A stretch of DNA of 64,000 nt, taken from Rhodobacteraceae bacterium QY30 (GTDB lineage: Bacteria > Pseudomonadota > Alphaproteobacteria > Rhodobacterales > Rhodobacteraceae). The number at the start of each line of letters is the position of its first letter. The first letter of the stretch is position 1. The position numbers were made by a program, and so were the translations under genes. The notes under the pieces were generated by a model. That model did not search any database, was not told the DNA's origin, and was given only the letters and a program-made list of their open reading frames with translations. The stretch lies in contig CP023454.1 in assembly GCA_002356635.1 (NCBI GenBank), positions 2,588,501 to 2,652,500 on the forward strand, written 5' to 3'. Shown in pieces: positions 8,469 through 17,464 of the stretch.

Positions 8469-9689
8469 ATGCCGACTTTCCGCGACGTGACCGCCCCGCG
8501 CCTGCGTCTGGCGCTGCTGGGGACCAGCCTTCTGGTGCTTGTGGCCTGCACCGAAGCAGGCAGCTTCGACGAGGATTTCCGCCGCTTCGGCAAGGGCAAC
8601 GTGCTGGACACGTCGGGGGCCGCCCTGGATGCCACGCAGGACCGGCCCAGCGCGGATGATCGCGGCATCATCACCTATTCGAACTATCAGGTCGCCGTGG
8701 CACGTCAGGGCGACACGGTCGAAAGCATCGCGGCCCGCACGGGCATCCCGGCGCAGGAACTGGCCAGTTACAACGCCATTGCGCCCAACACGCCGCTTCG
8801 CAAGGGCGAGGTCGTGGCCCTGCCCCGCCGGGTGGCCGCCGCGGCCCCGGCAGTGGGGGGCATTGCCTCGGGTCCGATTGGCGCGCCCGTCAGCGCTTCG
8901 GGCGGGCAGATCGACGTGACCACGCTGGCTTCGGGCGCCATCGACCGCGCCGCGGGGACGCAGCCGGTGGGACAGCCCGCAGCCCCCGTCAGCGCCGCCC
9001 CGATGGCCGGAGAGCCGGTGCGCCACAAGGTCCTGCGCGGGGAAACCGCCTATACGATCGCGCGGCTATACAACGTCAATGTCCGGTCGCTGGCCGACTG
9101 GAACGGCCTCGGTTCGGACCTGGCGGTGCGGGAAGGCCAGATCCTGATGGTCCCGGCTCCTTCCGGCACGGTGGCGACGGCGGCGGCGAAGCCCGCGGTG
9201 GTCAATGCTCCGGGCACGCAATCGGCGACACCGGTTCCGCCCTCGGCCGCCAAGCCGCTTCCGGCGGAAAAGACCAAACCCGCCGCGCAGAAGGAAACGG
9301 CGCCGAAGGTGGACGTGGGCAAGACCACCTCGGCCAGCGCGGCACGTCTGGCCTATCCGGTGCAGGGCAAGATCATCCGCGAATACAAGAAGGGCAAGAA
9401 CGAGGGCCTCGACATCGGCGCCAGCGCCGGTTCGTCGGTGAAGGCGGCGGCGGACGGAACGGTGGCCGCCATCACCAAGGACACGGGCCAGATCCCGATC
9501 CTGGTCCTGCGCCACGCCAACGGCCTGTTGACCGTCTATGCCAACGTCGACGGGATCACGGTCGAGAAAGGCGCGAAGGTCTCGCGCGGCCAGACCATCG
9601 CCAAGGTCCGCAGCGGCGATCCGGCCTTCCTGCACTTCGAGGTGCGGCAGGGCCTGAACAGTGTCGATCCGGTGCCCTACCTGCAATAA
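8469..9689 (+). CDS. nlpD: NlpD-like lipoprotein with two LysM domains and a degenerate LytM (M23) domain
   Basis: A 406-residue outer-membrane or periplasmic lipoprotein. The signal ends in the lipobox LVAC with the lipidated cysteine at residue 27. Two LysM peptidoglycan-binding repeats follow (about 76-120 and 181-226), then an Ala/Pro/Lys-rich linker and a C-terminal LytM/M23 fold (about 295-406). Active M23 peptidases need HxxxD and HxH zinc ligands. Here the first site reads NEGLDIG and the second FLHFEVR, so the first-site His and the first His of HxH are missing. That matches NlpD/EnvC-type activators of cell-wall amidases rather than peptidases. GAGGA precedes the ATG. It follows surE-pcm, as in E. 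coli, although no rpoS follows. Confidence 0.88.
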   Translation: MPTFRDVTAPRLRLALLGTSLLVLVACTEAGSFDEDFRRFGKGNVLDTSGAALDATQDRPSADDRGIITYSNYQVAVARQGDTVESIAARTGIPAQELASYNAIAPNTPLRKGEVVALPRRVAAAAPAVGGIASGPIGAPVSASGGQIDVTTLASGAIDRAAGTQPVGQPAAPVSAAPMAGEPVRHKVLRGETAYTIARLYNVNVRSLADWNGLGSDLAVREGQILMVPAPSGTVATAAAKPAVVNAPGTQSATPVPPSAAKPLPAEKTKPAAQKETAPKVDVGKTTSASAARLAYPVQGKIIREYKKGKNEGLDIGASAGSSVKAAADGTVAAITKDTGQIPILVLRHANGLLTVYANVDGITVEKGAKVSRGQTIAKVRSGDPAFLHFEVRQGLNSVDPVPYLQ

Positions 9690-9690
9690 C

Positions 9691-9732
9691 CGCAGCCGCA
9701 AGTGCGAAGGCTGCGCCGCAACCCGGTCTTTT
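9691..9732 (+). terminator. probable terminator after the nlpD-like gene
   Basis: CGCAGCC (9691-9697) pairs with GGCTGCG (9709-9715) over an 11-base loop; a TTTTT run follows at about 9728. The gap between the hairpin and the T run makes this imperfect. It lies in the 57-bp space between convergent nlpD and glcB. Confidence 0.5.
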
Positions 9733-9746
9733 TCACAGGGCCGGGA

Positions 9747-11921
9747 TCAGCGCGGTTCGCCATGCGCCTTCTTCTGGGCGCGGCGCTGGTGCAGCACGGG
9801 ATCGGCATAGCCCGAAGGCTGGAATCCGCCCATGAAGATCAGGTCGCAGACCGCCTGGAAGGCGTATCCGTCGAAATCCGGTGCCATCGGGCAGTAACCA
9901 GTATCCCCCGCATTCTGCCGGTCGACCACGGCTGCCATCTCGCGGAGGGCGTCCATCACCTGTGCTTCGCTGATCAGTCCGTGCTGAAGCCAGTTGTTGA
10001 TGGCCTGCGCGCTGGTCCGGCAGGTGGCGCGGTCCTCCATCCGGCCGATGTCCTGCAAGTCCGGCACCTTGGAACAGCCGATCCCCCGGTCCACCCAGCG
10101 CACGACATAGCCAAGGATACCTTGCGCATTGTTCAGAAGTTCGTCGCGGATCTCGGCGTCGGAATAATCCCGGCCCAGCGCCAAGGGGATGGTCAGCAGA
10201 TCGTCCAGCCGGTCGGGGCGCGCCTCTGCCGCAAGGGCAGCCTGCCGCGCGGACACGTCGACCTGATGGTAATGCGTGGCATGCAGCGTGGCCGCGGTGG
10301 GCGACGGCACCCAGGCGCAGTTCGCCCCCGCTTCGGGATGCGCGGCCTTCTGCGCCAGCATGGCGGCCATCTGGTCGGGCATGTCCCACATGCCCTTGCC
10401 GATCTGCGCGCGCCCGGGCAGCCCGCAGGCAAGCCCGATGTCGACATTGCGGTCCTCGTAGGCGGCAAGCCAGGGTTGAAGCTTCATCTCGCCCTTTCGG
10501 ACCATCGGCCCCGCCTCACCCGAGGTGAAGATCTCGTCCGCCATCCGGTCCAGAAAGCCGGTGTTGATGAACGCGATCCGGGATTTCGCAGCGCGGATGC
10601 ATTCCTTCAGGTTGACGCTGGTGCGGCGCTCCTCGTCCATCAGGCCCAGCTTGACGGTGTTCCGGGGCAGGCCCAGCACATCCTCGACCCGGGCAAACAG
10701 CCGGTCGGTGAAGGCCACCTCCTCGGGGCCATGCATTTTCGGCTTCACGACATAGACCGCGCCGGTGGTGGAATTGCGCGGGCCTTCAGCCTTCCGCAGG
10801 TCATGAAGGGCGATCGTCACCGTGACAAGCCCGTCCAGTAGCCCTTCGCGGATCTCGGCCCCCGAGGGATCAAGGACGGCGGGCGTGGTCATCAGATGGC
10901 CCACGTTGCGCACCATCATGAGCGCGCGCCCCTTCCATGCGACGGGTCGGCCGTCCGGGGCGGTAAAGGCCAGATCCGGCGCAAGACGGCGCTCGAACCT
11001 GCGCCCGCCCTTGTCGACCCATTGGGCCAGATCGCCGCGCATCAGGCCCAGCCAGTTGGAATAGGCCAGGGTCTTGTCGGCTGCATCCACGGCGGAAACG
11101 GAATCCTCGCAATCCATGATGGCGGTGATGGCGGCCTCAAGCCGTACGTCCGCGATATGGGCCGGGTCATCGCGCCCGACGGGGTGACTAGGATCAATGT
11201 CGATCACGACGTGCAGGCCGTGGTGACGCAGGACGACCGAGACAGGCGCGTCGCCCGGGCCCACATGGCCCCGATAGGCAGACGGGTCGGCCAGCGTCGC
11301 CGTTCCGGCCGCGACCCGCGCCCGCATGACGCCGTCGCGGATCCCAAGGGCGCGCAGGTCGCGCCAGGAGGCGCCGTCCAGCGGAAAGGTGCGGTCCAGG
11401 AAATCGCGCGCCCAGGCGATGACCCCGGCACCGCGCCGGGCATCATATCCTTCTGCCGCCGGCGAAGCAGCGCCCAGCGCATCGGTGCCGTAAAGCGCAT
11501 CGTAAAGCGAGCCCCAGCGCGCATTGGCAGCGTTCAGCGCGTAGCGGGCGTTGGTGATCGGCACGACCAGTTGCGGGCCGCTGATGGACGCGATCTCGGG
11601 ATCGGTGCTTTCGGTCTCGATGCGGAAATCGGCGCCTTCGGGCAGCAGGTAGCCGATCCGCGTCAGGAACGCGCGATAGGCGGTCATGTCCTGCAACTGC
11701 CCGCGCCGGGCATTGTGCCAGGCATCGATCTGTTCCTGCATCCATTCGCGCCGCGCCAGCAAATCGCGGTTCACCGGCCCCAGATCGGCCACGATCCCGG
11801 CAAGGCCCCGCCAGAAGCGATCCGCATCCATTCCCGTGCCGGGAAGCGCGTCGCCCTCGACAAAGGCCGCAAGTCCGGCATCGACCTGCAATCCCGCCCG
11901 TTCGACCCGTTCAACGTCCAT
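9747..11921 (-). CDS. glcB: malate synthase G
   Basis: Malate synthase G condenses glyoxylate and acetyl-CoA to malate, the second step of the glyoxylate bypass and a route for glycolate/glyoxylate use. The 724-residue length matches the G isoform (E. coli GlcB has 723). Recognisable blocks include DCEDSVSAVDAADKTLAYSNW in the barrel, GRALMMVRNVGHLMT, KPKMHGPEEV and a C-terminal RWVDRGIGCSKVPDL. GGGAG lies 8 bp before the ATG. It is divergent from pepN across 207 bp. No isocitrate lyase gene is seen nearby; some Rhodobacterales use malate synthase with the ethylmalonyl-CoA pathway instead, but this window does not decide that. Confidence 0.96.
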   Translation of the reverse strand: MDVERVERAGLQVDAGLAAFVEGDALPGTGMDADRFWRGLAGIVADLGPVNRDLLARREWMQEQIDAWHNARRGQLQDMTAYRAFLTRIGYLLPEGADFRIETESTDPEIASISGPQLVVPITNARYALNAANARWGSLYDALYGTDALGAASPAAEGYDARRGAGVIAWARDFLDRTFPLDGASWRDLRALGIRDGVMRARVAAGTATLADPSAYRGHVGPGDAPVSVVLRHHGLHVVIDIDPSHPVGRDDPAHIADVRLEAAITAIMDCEDSVSAVDAADKTLAYSNWLGLMRGDLAQWVDKGGRRFERRLAPDLAFTAPDGRPVAWKGRALMMVRNVGHLMTTPAVLDPSGAEIREGLLDGLVTVTIALHDLRKAEGPRNSTTGAVYVVKPKMHGPEEVAFTDRLFARVEDVLGLPRNTVKLGLMDEERRTSVNLKECIRAAKSRIAFINTGFLDRMADEIFTSGEAGPMVRKGEMKLQPWLAAYEDRNVDIGLACGLPGRAQIGKGMWDMPDQMAAMLAQKAAHPEAGANCAWVPSPTAATLHATHYHQVDVSARQAALAAEARPDRLDDLLTIPLALGRDYSDAEIRDELLNNAQGILGYVVRWVDRGIGCSKVPDLQDIGRMEDRATCRTSAQAINNWLQHGLISEAQVMDALREMAAVVDRQNAGDTGYCPMAPDFDGYAFQAVCDLIFMGGFQPSGYADPVLHQRRAQKKAHGEPR

Positions 11922-11979
11922 CGCCGTCTCCCAGTGCAGATGGCGCCGAATCTAGTCAGTCCGCCGCTTCTTGTCCAAT

Positions 11980-12026
11980 CCGCCCCGCACATCGCGGGGC
12001 GGGAACCTGCCCGCGCGCTCCGCGGG
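11980..12026. other. two adjacent perfect GC hairpins in the glcB-pepN divergent region
   Basis: CCGCCCCGC / GCGGGGCGG (11980-11988 and 11994-12002) forms a 9-bp stem on a 5-base loop. Directly after it CCCGCG / CGCGGG (12010-12015 and 12021-12026) forms a 6-bp stem on a 5-base loop. There is no T run, so these are not ordinary terminators. They lie between divergent start sites and could be in a leader or be operator structure. The remaining divergent region shows no clear promoter to me. Confidence 0.5.
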
Positions 12027-12128
12027 AACCACCGATGATCAGGGGGATATGTGCGTTGCCGATCCTTGCGCGGTTGAACCCGGAGCGCGGCGGGTCTAGC
12101 CTTTGATCCAGCAACCGAAAGGCCCGCC

Positions 12129-14741
12129 ATGTTCCCCGCCGATGCCCGCCAGGATGGCCCTGCACCCGCCCCCGTTCGACTGGCCGACTACACTCCGTAT
12201 CCTTACGTGATCGACGGGGTCGAGCTGGAATTCCACCTTGCCCCCGAAGGCACCCGCGTGCAGTCCCGCATCCGCTTTCGGCCCAATCCCGAAAGCCCCG
12301 GCCGGCGCGACCTGCGGCTGGACGGCGAAGGGCTGCGGCTGGTGGTGGCCAAGGTGGACGGGATCGCCCTGTCCTCCGACGCCTGCATCGTCGAGGACGA
12401 CCATCTGACGGTGCCGGCCGCGCGCCTGCCGGAGGGCCCCTTCCTGTGGGAAGCCGAGGTCGAGATCGACCCTGCGGCCAACACTGCCCTGGAAGGGCTT
12501 TACATGTCGAACGGCATGTATTGCACCCAGTGCGAGGCCGAGGGCTTTCGCCACATCACCTATTACCCGGACCGGCCCGACGTGATGGCGCGCTTCCGCG
12601 TTGCCATCCACTCCGACCTTCCGGTGCTGCTGTCGAACGGCAACCTTGTCGAAAGCCGCCCCGGCGTTGCCATCTGGAGCGACCCCTGGCCGAAGCCCGC
12701 CTACCTGTTCGCGCTGGTCGCGGGCCACCTTCAGGCCCTGCGGGACCATTTCACCACCGCATCCGGACGCAAGGTGGACCTGGCGATCTGGGTGCGGCCG
12801 GGCGATCTGGACCGCTGCGGCTTTGCGATGGGGGCGCTCAAACGCTCGATGGCCTGGGACGAAAGGGTCTATGGGCGCGAATACGATCTGGAGGTGTTCA
12901 ACATCGTCGCCGTGGATGACTTCAACATGGGCGCGATGGAGAACAAGGGTCTGAACATATTCAACTCGAAACTGGTTCTGGCCAGCCCGGAAACCGCCAC
13001 CGACGCCGATTTCGAACGGATCGAGGCGGTGATCGCGCATGAATACTTCCACAACTGGACCGGCAACCGCATCACCTGCCGGGACTGGTTCCAGCTGTGC
13101 CTGAAGGAAGGGCTGACGGTCTTCCGTGACCAGCAGTTCACCTCGGATATGCGTTCGGCGCCGGTCAAGCGCATTGAGGACGCGCTGACCCTGCGCGCCG
13201 CGCAGTTCCGCGAGGATCAGGGACCGCTGGCGCATCCCGTTCGGCCCGATACCTATGTCGAGATCAACAACTTCTACACCGCCACCGTCTACGAAAAGGG
13301 CGCCGAGGTCATCGGGATGCTGAAGCGGCTGGTGGGTGACGATGGCTATGCCCGCGCCCTGGACCTGTATTTCACCCGCCACGACGGCGACGCCGCCACC
13401 ATCGAGGATTGGCTGAAGGTGTTCGAGGATGCGACGGGCCGTGACCTTTCGCAGTTCAAGCGTTGGTATACCGATGCCGGAACGCCGCGGCTGACCGTCT
13501 CGGAAGCCTGGTCGCCCGCGCCCGAAGGCAGCAGCGCCGGCGGCACCTATACGCTGACCTTCCTGCAAAAGACGGCCCCCACCCCGGGCCAGGCGGTGAA
13601 GGCCCCCCGCGTCATCCCGATCGCTGTCGGATTGCTGAACCCAAACGGCGATGAAGTCGTGCCGACGCGGGTGCTGGAAATGACCGAGGCCACGCAGAGC
13701 TTTCGCTTCGAAGGGCTGGCCGCGCGGCCGGTCCCGTCGATCCTGCGCGGCTTTTCCGCGCCCGTGGAACTGGACCGCAAGACCACCGTCGAGGAACGCA
13801 CTTTCCTGCTGGGCCATGACACCGACCCCTTCAACCGTTGGGAAGCGGGACGGTCGCTGGCCAAGGACGCGCTGGTGCGGATGACGGCCGGCGAAGCGCC
13901 CGGACATGGGTATCTGGACGCGATCGGACGGGTTCTGGACGACGAAGGTCTGGACCCGGCCTTCCGGGCGCTTTGCCTGCGCCTGCCGTCCGAGGATGAC
14001 ATTGCCCAGACGCTGCACGACGCGGGCCGCCAGCCGGACCCGCAGGCCATCTGGCAGGCGCGGCGCGACCTGAAGGCAGCTTTTGCCCGGCGGCTGGCCG
14101 GGCCACTGGACCGGGCCTACACGGCAATGAAGGTCGACGGTCCCTTCTCGGCCGATGCGGTCAGTGCCGGCCGCCGGGCCTTGCGAATTGCCTGCCTGTC
14201 CCTTCTGGCGGCCGAGGATGGGGGCGCGCGCGCGGCGGCGCTGTTCGCCACGACCGACAACATGACCGAAAGCATCGCGGCCCTGGCGACGCTGCTGGAT
14301 TGCGGGGCGGGTCAGGCCGAACTTGCCGCCTTTCACGACCGTTGGCGGGGCAATCGTCTGGTCATCGACAAGTGGTTCGCCGCCCAGACCCATCACGCCA
14401 TGCCCGATACAGCGGCGGCGGTGGCCGAAAGGCTGGCGGCGCATCCCGATTTCGACTGGAAGAACCCCAACCGCTTCCGCGCGCTTCTGGGCGGGCTTGC
14501 CGGCAATCACGCCGGTTTCCACCACGCTTCGGGCGCGGGCTATCGCTTCTATGCCGACTGGCTGATGAGACTGGACCCTGTGAACCCGCAGACCACCGCC
14601 CGGATGACCCAGCCGTTCCAGAACTGGCGCCGCTATGATGCCGACCGGCAGGCCCTGATGCTGGGCGAATTGCAGCGGATCCTGGCGCTGCCGGGCCTTT
14701 CGAAGAACACCGCCGAGATGGTGAGCCGCCTGATCGGCTGA
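12129..14741 (+). CDS. pepN: aminopeptidase N
   Basis: A zinc metallopeptidase of family M1 that removes N-terminal residues from peptides in the cytoplasm. The 870-residue length equals that of the bacterial PepN type. The exopeptidase motif GAMEN is at residues 268-272 and the zinc site HEYFH at 304-308, with the downstream glutamate in LKEGLTVFRDQQF. The protein continues into the C-terminal helical domains typical of PepN. GAAAGG precedes the ATG. It is divergent from glcB and convergent with the lysozyme-like gene. Confidence 0.97.
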   Translation: MFPADARQDGPAPAPVRLADYTPYPYVIDGVELEFHLAPEGTRVQSRIRFRPNPESPGRRDLRLDGEGLRLVVAKVDGIALSSDACIVEDDHLTVPAARLPEGPFLWEAEVEIDPAANTALEGLYMSNGMYCTQCEAEGFRHITYYPDRPDVMARFRVAIHSDLPVLLSNGNLVESRPGVAIWSDPWPKPAYLFALVAGHLQALRDHFTTASGRKVDLAIWVRPGDLDRCGFAMGALKRSMAWDERVYGREYDLEVFNIVAVDDFNMGAMENKGLNIFNSKLVLASPETATDADFERIEAVIAHEYFHNWTGNRITCRDWFQLCLKEGLTVFRDQQFTSDMRSAPVKRIEDALTLRAAQFREDQGPLAHPVRPDTYVEINNFYTATVYEKGAEVIGMLKRLVGDDGYARALDLYFTRHDGDAATIEDWLKVFEDATGRDLSQFKRWYTDAGTPRLTVSEAWSPAPEGSSAGGTYTLTFLQKTAPTPGQAVKAPRVIPIAVGLLNPNGDEVVPTRVLEMTEATQSFRFEGLAARPVPSILRGFSAPVELDRKTTVEERTFLLGHDTDPFNRWEAGRSLAKDALVRMTAGEAPGHGYLDAIGRVLDDEGLDPAFRALCLRLPSEDDIAQTLHDAGRQPDPQAIWQARRDLKAAFARRLAGPLDRAYTAMKVDGPFSADAVSAGRRALRIACLSLLAAEDGGARAAALFATTDNMTESIAALATLLDCGAGQAELAAFHDRWRGNRLVIDKWFAAQTHHAMPDTAAAVAERLAAHPDFDWKNPNRFRALLGGLAGNHAGFHHASGAGYRFYADWLMRLDPVNPQTTARMTQPFQNWRRYDADRQALMLGELQRILALPGLSKNTAEMVSRLIG

Positions 14742-14747
14742 GCAACG

Positions 14748-14777
14748 AAAAGGGGCGCCCGCGCGAGGGACGCCCCT
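14748..14777 (-). terminator. terminator of the lysozyme-like lipoprotein gene
   Basis: AGGGGCG (14751-14757) pairs with CGCCCCT (14771-14777). On the minus strand the hairpin is followed by TTTTCG, so it should end transcription coming from the 14814-15377 gene; on the plus strand no T run follows. Confidence 0.65.
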
Positions 14778-14813
14778 GTCCAGAGCCGTCGGGGGTGTGT
14801 CGACGGCAATGCC

Positions 14814-15377
14814 TTATCGGCAATAGGATTGCTGGCGCGTCCAGGAAGCCATTTCCGAACGCTTGCGCTTGTCATGCATCGGGCCCCAGTCGGCGGTGAT
14901 CTGCGCCACGGCGTCACCCTGATCCGCCCGCCGGGCTGCGATCTTCACGGCGCATTCCAGGTTCTGCGCTCCGTTTTTCAGGCTACCGGCATCGCATCCG
15001 GCCGACCGCGCCGTCTGCGGGCTGATCTGCAAAAGCCCCAGGTACCGTCCGCCGCCGCCACTGGCACGGGGATTCCAGGTGCTTTCGTATTTCGCGATGG
15101 ACGAAAACAGCCCCGCCCAGAAGGCATTGCGTTCGTGCGGTTCGGCCTTGGCGTATTTGGGGCAGAACCAGGCCACATCCATCGGCACCGTCGAGGAGAG
15201 AACCGCACCTTCGGACTTCAACGCCGCAAGGGTGGCGGATGTCCATTCGCGGGCTTCAGGACGATGATCCCAGCGCATCACGGGCATCACGCCTGGGGTG
15301 CCTGCGGTCGTATCCATGCACGCCACCGGCATCAACATCAGGCAAAGCGCCGCGGCGCGGGTCACGAAAGAAGTCAT
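14814..15377 (-). CDS. lysozyme-like (SLT-domain) lipoprotein
   Basis: A 187-residue secreted lipoprotein with a lytic-transglycosylase/lysozyme-like fold, which would cut or bind peptidoglycan. The signal ends at lipobox PVAC with Cys20. The catalytic region FSSIAKYESTWNPRASGG contains the expected glutamate, and GRYLGLLQISPQTARSAGC matches the GLMQI-type motif of SLT proteins. Several cysteines in the C-terminal half could form disulfides. The ATG at 15377 has AGGACGG upstream; a longer version would start at TTG 15395. It is convergent with pepN. The precise enzyme class is inferred. Confidence 0.8.
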   Translation of the reverse strand: MTSFVTRAAALCLMLMPVACMDTTAGTPGVMPVMRWDHRPEAREWTSATLAALKSEGAVLSSTVPMDVAWFCPKYAKAEPHERNAFWAGLFSSIAKYESTWNPRASGGGGRYLGLLQISPQTARSAGCDAGSLKNGAQNLECAVKIAARRADQGDAVAQITADWGPMHDKRKRSEMASWTRQQSYCR

Positions 15378-15859
15378 CAAACCGTCCTGTCCCAACCGGA
15401 TCTGCCCTCCGGCGCGGCAAGATGTGCGTTTTTTTTGGTTTAGGAGGCAACCTTTGATCGACCGGTCGGGTTGAAGTGGGCGTCATCTCGCCACCTGCAG
15501 AAAAAGCGGTTGGCGAGTTTCTGCCGATGCACAATCCGCCTTCTTTGTTTCCTGAATGTTGAAAATGGCCGCAACACCTGCGGAATCCCCTTGAAAACAA
15601 AACGTTTTCGCTGAGAGCCGCCTCCCCTTCAGCGGACCAGGGGATGGCATTCTCAGCGGCGACTGGCATCGGGATTGCACCAGGACGGCTTTTCACGCGA
15701 TGCGTTCCGGAATGTGGCCCGTACACCGTGCGGTTGCAGAATCGTTTCGGCAACCTGCGTCCCATCGCGCGGCGCGCGTTCCGGGGCGGTTTCCCTTGCC
15801 CGTCGTGGTCCCCTGCCCTAAAACCGGCGGCGTTCCATCGCTACCCGAAAGGCGGACCC
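15378..15859. other. long structured intergenic region upstream of gatB
   Basis: No convincing gene lies in these 482 bp. It contains several foldable elements. CCGC/GCGG lies at about 15569-15583. A perfect AT-rich hairpin GAAAAC/GTTTTC is at 15593-15609. A larger stem runs over 15609-15658, formed by CGCTGAGA/TCTCAGCG enclosing GCCTCCCC/GGGG-A-T-GGC. GGTTGC/GCAACC pairs at 15732-15755. The frame of gatB is open back to 15644, but the encoded extension has no resemblance to GatB. A leader RNA of gatB, a small RNA gene, or promoter elements for the divergent lysozyme gene are all possible. Confidence 0.45.
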
Positions 15860-17377
15860 ATGCTTGACCTGACCTTCACCCCCCCGGCCCCCAAGGTCAT
15901 CCAGGGCGCGCGCGAGGATTGGGAACTGGTGATCGGGATGGAAATCCACGCGCAGATCGCGTCCAACGCCAAGCTGTTCTCGGGCGCCTCGACCGCCTTC
16001 GGCTCCGAGCCGAACTCGAATGTGTCCTTCGTGGATGCGGCGATGCCCGGGATGCTGCCGGTGATCAACGAATTCTGCGTCGAACAGGCGGTGCGCACGG
16101 GGCTGGGGGTGAAGGCGCAGATCAATCTGGTGTCAGCCTTCGACCGCAAGAACTATTTCTACCCCGACCTGCCGCAGGGTTATCAGATCAGCCAGCTTTA
16201 CCACCCGATCGTCGGTGAAGGCGAAGTGCTGGTCGAGATGGGACCAGGCGTGGCGCGCCGCGTGCGGATCGAACGCATCCACATGGAACAGGACGCGGGC
16301 AAGTCGATCCACGACATGGATCCGAACCTGTCCTTCGTCGACTTCAACCGCACGGGCGTCGCGCTTATGGAAATCGTCAGCCGCCCCGACATCCGCGGCC
16401 CGGAAGAAGCGGCGGCCTATGTCGCCAAGCTGCGCCAGATCCTGCGCTACCTGGGCACCTGCGACGGCAACATGCAGAACGGCAATCTGCGCGCCGACGT
16501 CAACGTGTCGGTCTGCCGTCCGGGGCAGTATGAAAAATATCAGGCCACGCAGGACTTCAGCCATCTGGGCACGCGCTGCGAAATCAAGAACATGAACTCG
16601 ATGCGGTTCATCCAGGCCGCCATCGATTATGAGGCCCGCCGTCAGATCGCCATTCTGGAAGACGGCGGCAAGGTCGTGCAGGAAACCCGGCTTTACGATC
16701 CCGACAAGGGCGAAACCCGGTCCATGCGGTCCAAGGAAGAGGCGCATGACTACCGCTACTTCCCCTGCCCCGACCTGATGCCGCTGGAAATCGAACAGGC
16801 CTGGGTCGATGACATCGCGGCGCGGATGCCGGAGCTGCCCGATGCCAAGAAGGCGCGTTTTCTGGAAGATTATGGTGTAACCGACTACGACGCCTCGGTC
16901 CTGACGGCCGAGGCCGAGAACGCCGCCTTCTTCGACGCCGTGGCCAAGGGGCGCGACGGCAAGCAGGCGGCGAACTGGGTCATCAACGAACTGTTCGGGC
17001 GGCTGAACAAGGAAGGCCGGTCGATCGCGGAAAGCCCGGTTTCGGCGGCGCAACTGGGCGGCGTTCTGGACCTGATCGCCTCGGGCGAGATTTCGGGCAA
17101 GATGGCGAAGGACCTGTTCGAGATCCTGTGGACCGAAGCGCCGGGTGCCGACCCGAAAGAGGTCGCGGCGGCGCGCGGCATGAAGCAGGTGACGGATACC
17201 GGCGCCATCGAGAAGGCCGTGGACGAGATCATCACCGCCAATCCCGAACAGGTGGCCAAGGCCAAGGCGAACCCGAAGCTGGCAGGCTGGTTCACCGGCC
17301 AGGTCATCAAGGCCACGGGCGGTAAGGCCAACCCGGCGGCGGTGAACGCGTTGGTGGCGCAAAAGCTGGGGCTGTAA
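15860..17377 (+). CDS. gatB: Asp-tRNA(Asn)/Glu-tRNA(Gln) amidotransferase subunit B
   Basis: GatB is the tRNA-binding kinase subunit of GatCAB, which turns mischarged Glu-tRNA(Gln) and Asp-tRNA(Asn) into the correct forms. The 505-residue protein starts with the family block [20 protein letters not shown]. It contains [14 protein letters not shown], the HMEQDAGKS phosphate-binding stretch and [14 protein letters not shown]. The YqeY-like tail ends in [19 protein letters not shown]. The ATG at 15860 is preceded by AAAGGCGG. The partner genes gatA and gatC are not in the window. Confidence 0.97.
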   Translation: MLDLTFTPPAPKVIQGAREDWELVIGMEIHAQIASNAKLFSGASTAFGSEPNSNVSFVDAAMPGMLPVINEFCVEQAVRTGLGVKAQINLVSAFDRKNYFYPDLPQGYQISQLYHPIVGEGEVLVEMGPGVARRVRIERIHMEQDAGKSIHDMDPNLSFVDFNRTGVALMEIVSRPDIRGPEEAAAYVAKLRQILRYLGTCDGNMQNGNLRADVNVSVCRPGQYEKYQATQDFSHLGTRCEIKNMNSMRFIQAAIDYEARRQIAILEDGGKVVQETRLYDPDKGETRSMRSKEEAHDYRYFPCPDLMPLEIEQAWVDDIAARMPELPDAKKARFLEDYGVTDYDASVLTAEAENAAFFDAVAKGRDGKQAANWVINELFGRLNKEGRSIAESPVSAAQLGGVLDLIASGEISGKMAKDLFEILWTEAPGADPKEVAAARGMKQVTDTGAIEKAVDEIITANPEQVAKAKANPKLAGWFTGQVIKATGGKANPAAVNALVAQKLGL

Positions 17378-17408
17378 CAGCCCCGGTGCCTTGCCCGACA
17401 CGTCAGCA

Positions 17409-17438
17409 AAAAGGGCGGTCCCGTGGGACCGCCCTTTT
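17409..17438. terminator. bidirectional terminator between gatB and the VPLPA-tail gene
   Basis: A perfect 14-bp inverted repeat, AAAAGGGCGGTCCC against GGGACCGCCCTTTT, separated by two bases. It is flanked by A and T runs and located between convergent genes. It is a strong Rho-independent terminator in both directions. Confidence 0.9.
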
Positions 17439-17464
17439 CGTTTCTTGGCCGATCCCGATGGGGA

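Noticed and set aside
12096-14525. Long open frame on the minus strand opposite pepN, and similar long antisense frames at 25189-27099, 46064-48265 and 50109-52136
   Set aside because: They lie exactly opposite well-supported genes, encode Arg/His/Gln/Gly-rich sequence without motifs and are expected from high GC content at third positions.
15644-15859. N-terminal extension of GatB by 72 residues
   Set aside because: The extension does not resemble GatB, has mixed composition and overlaps several inverted repeats; the ATG at 15860 has a ribosome site.
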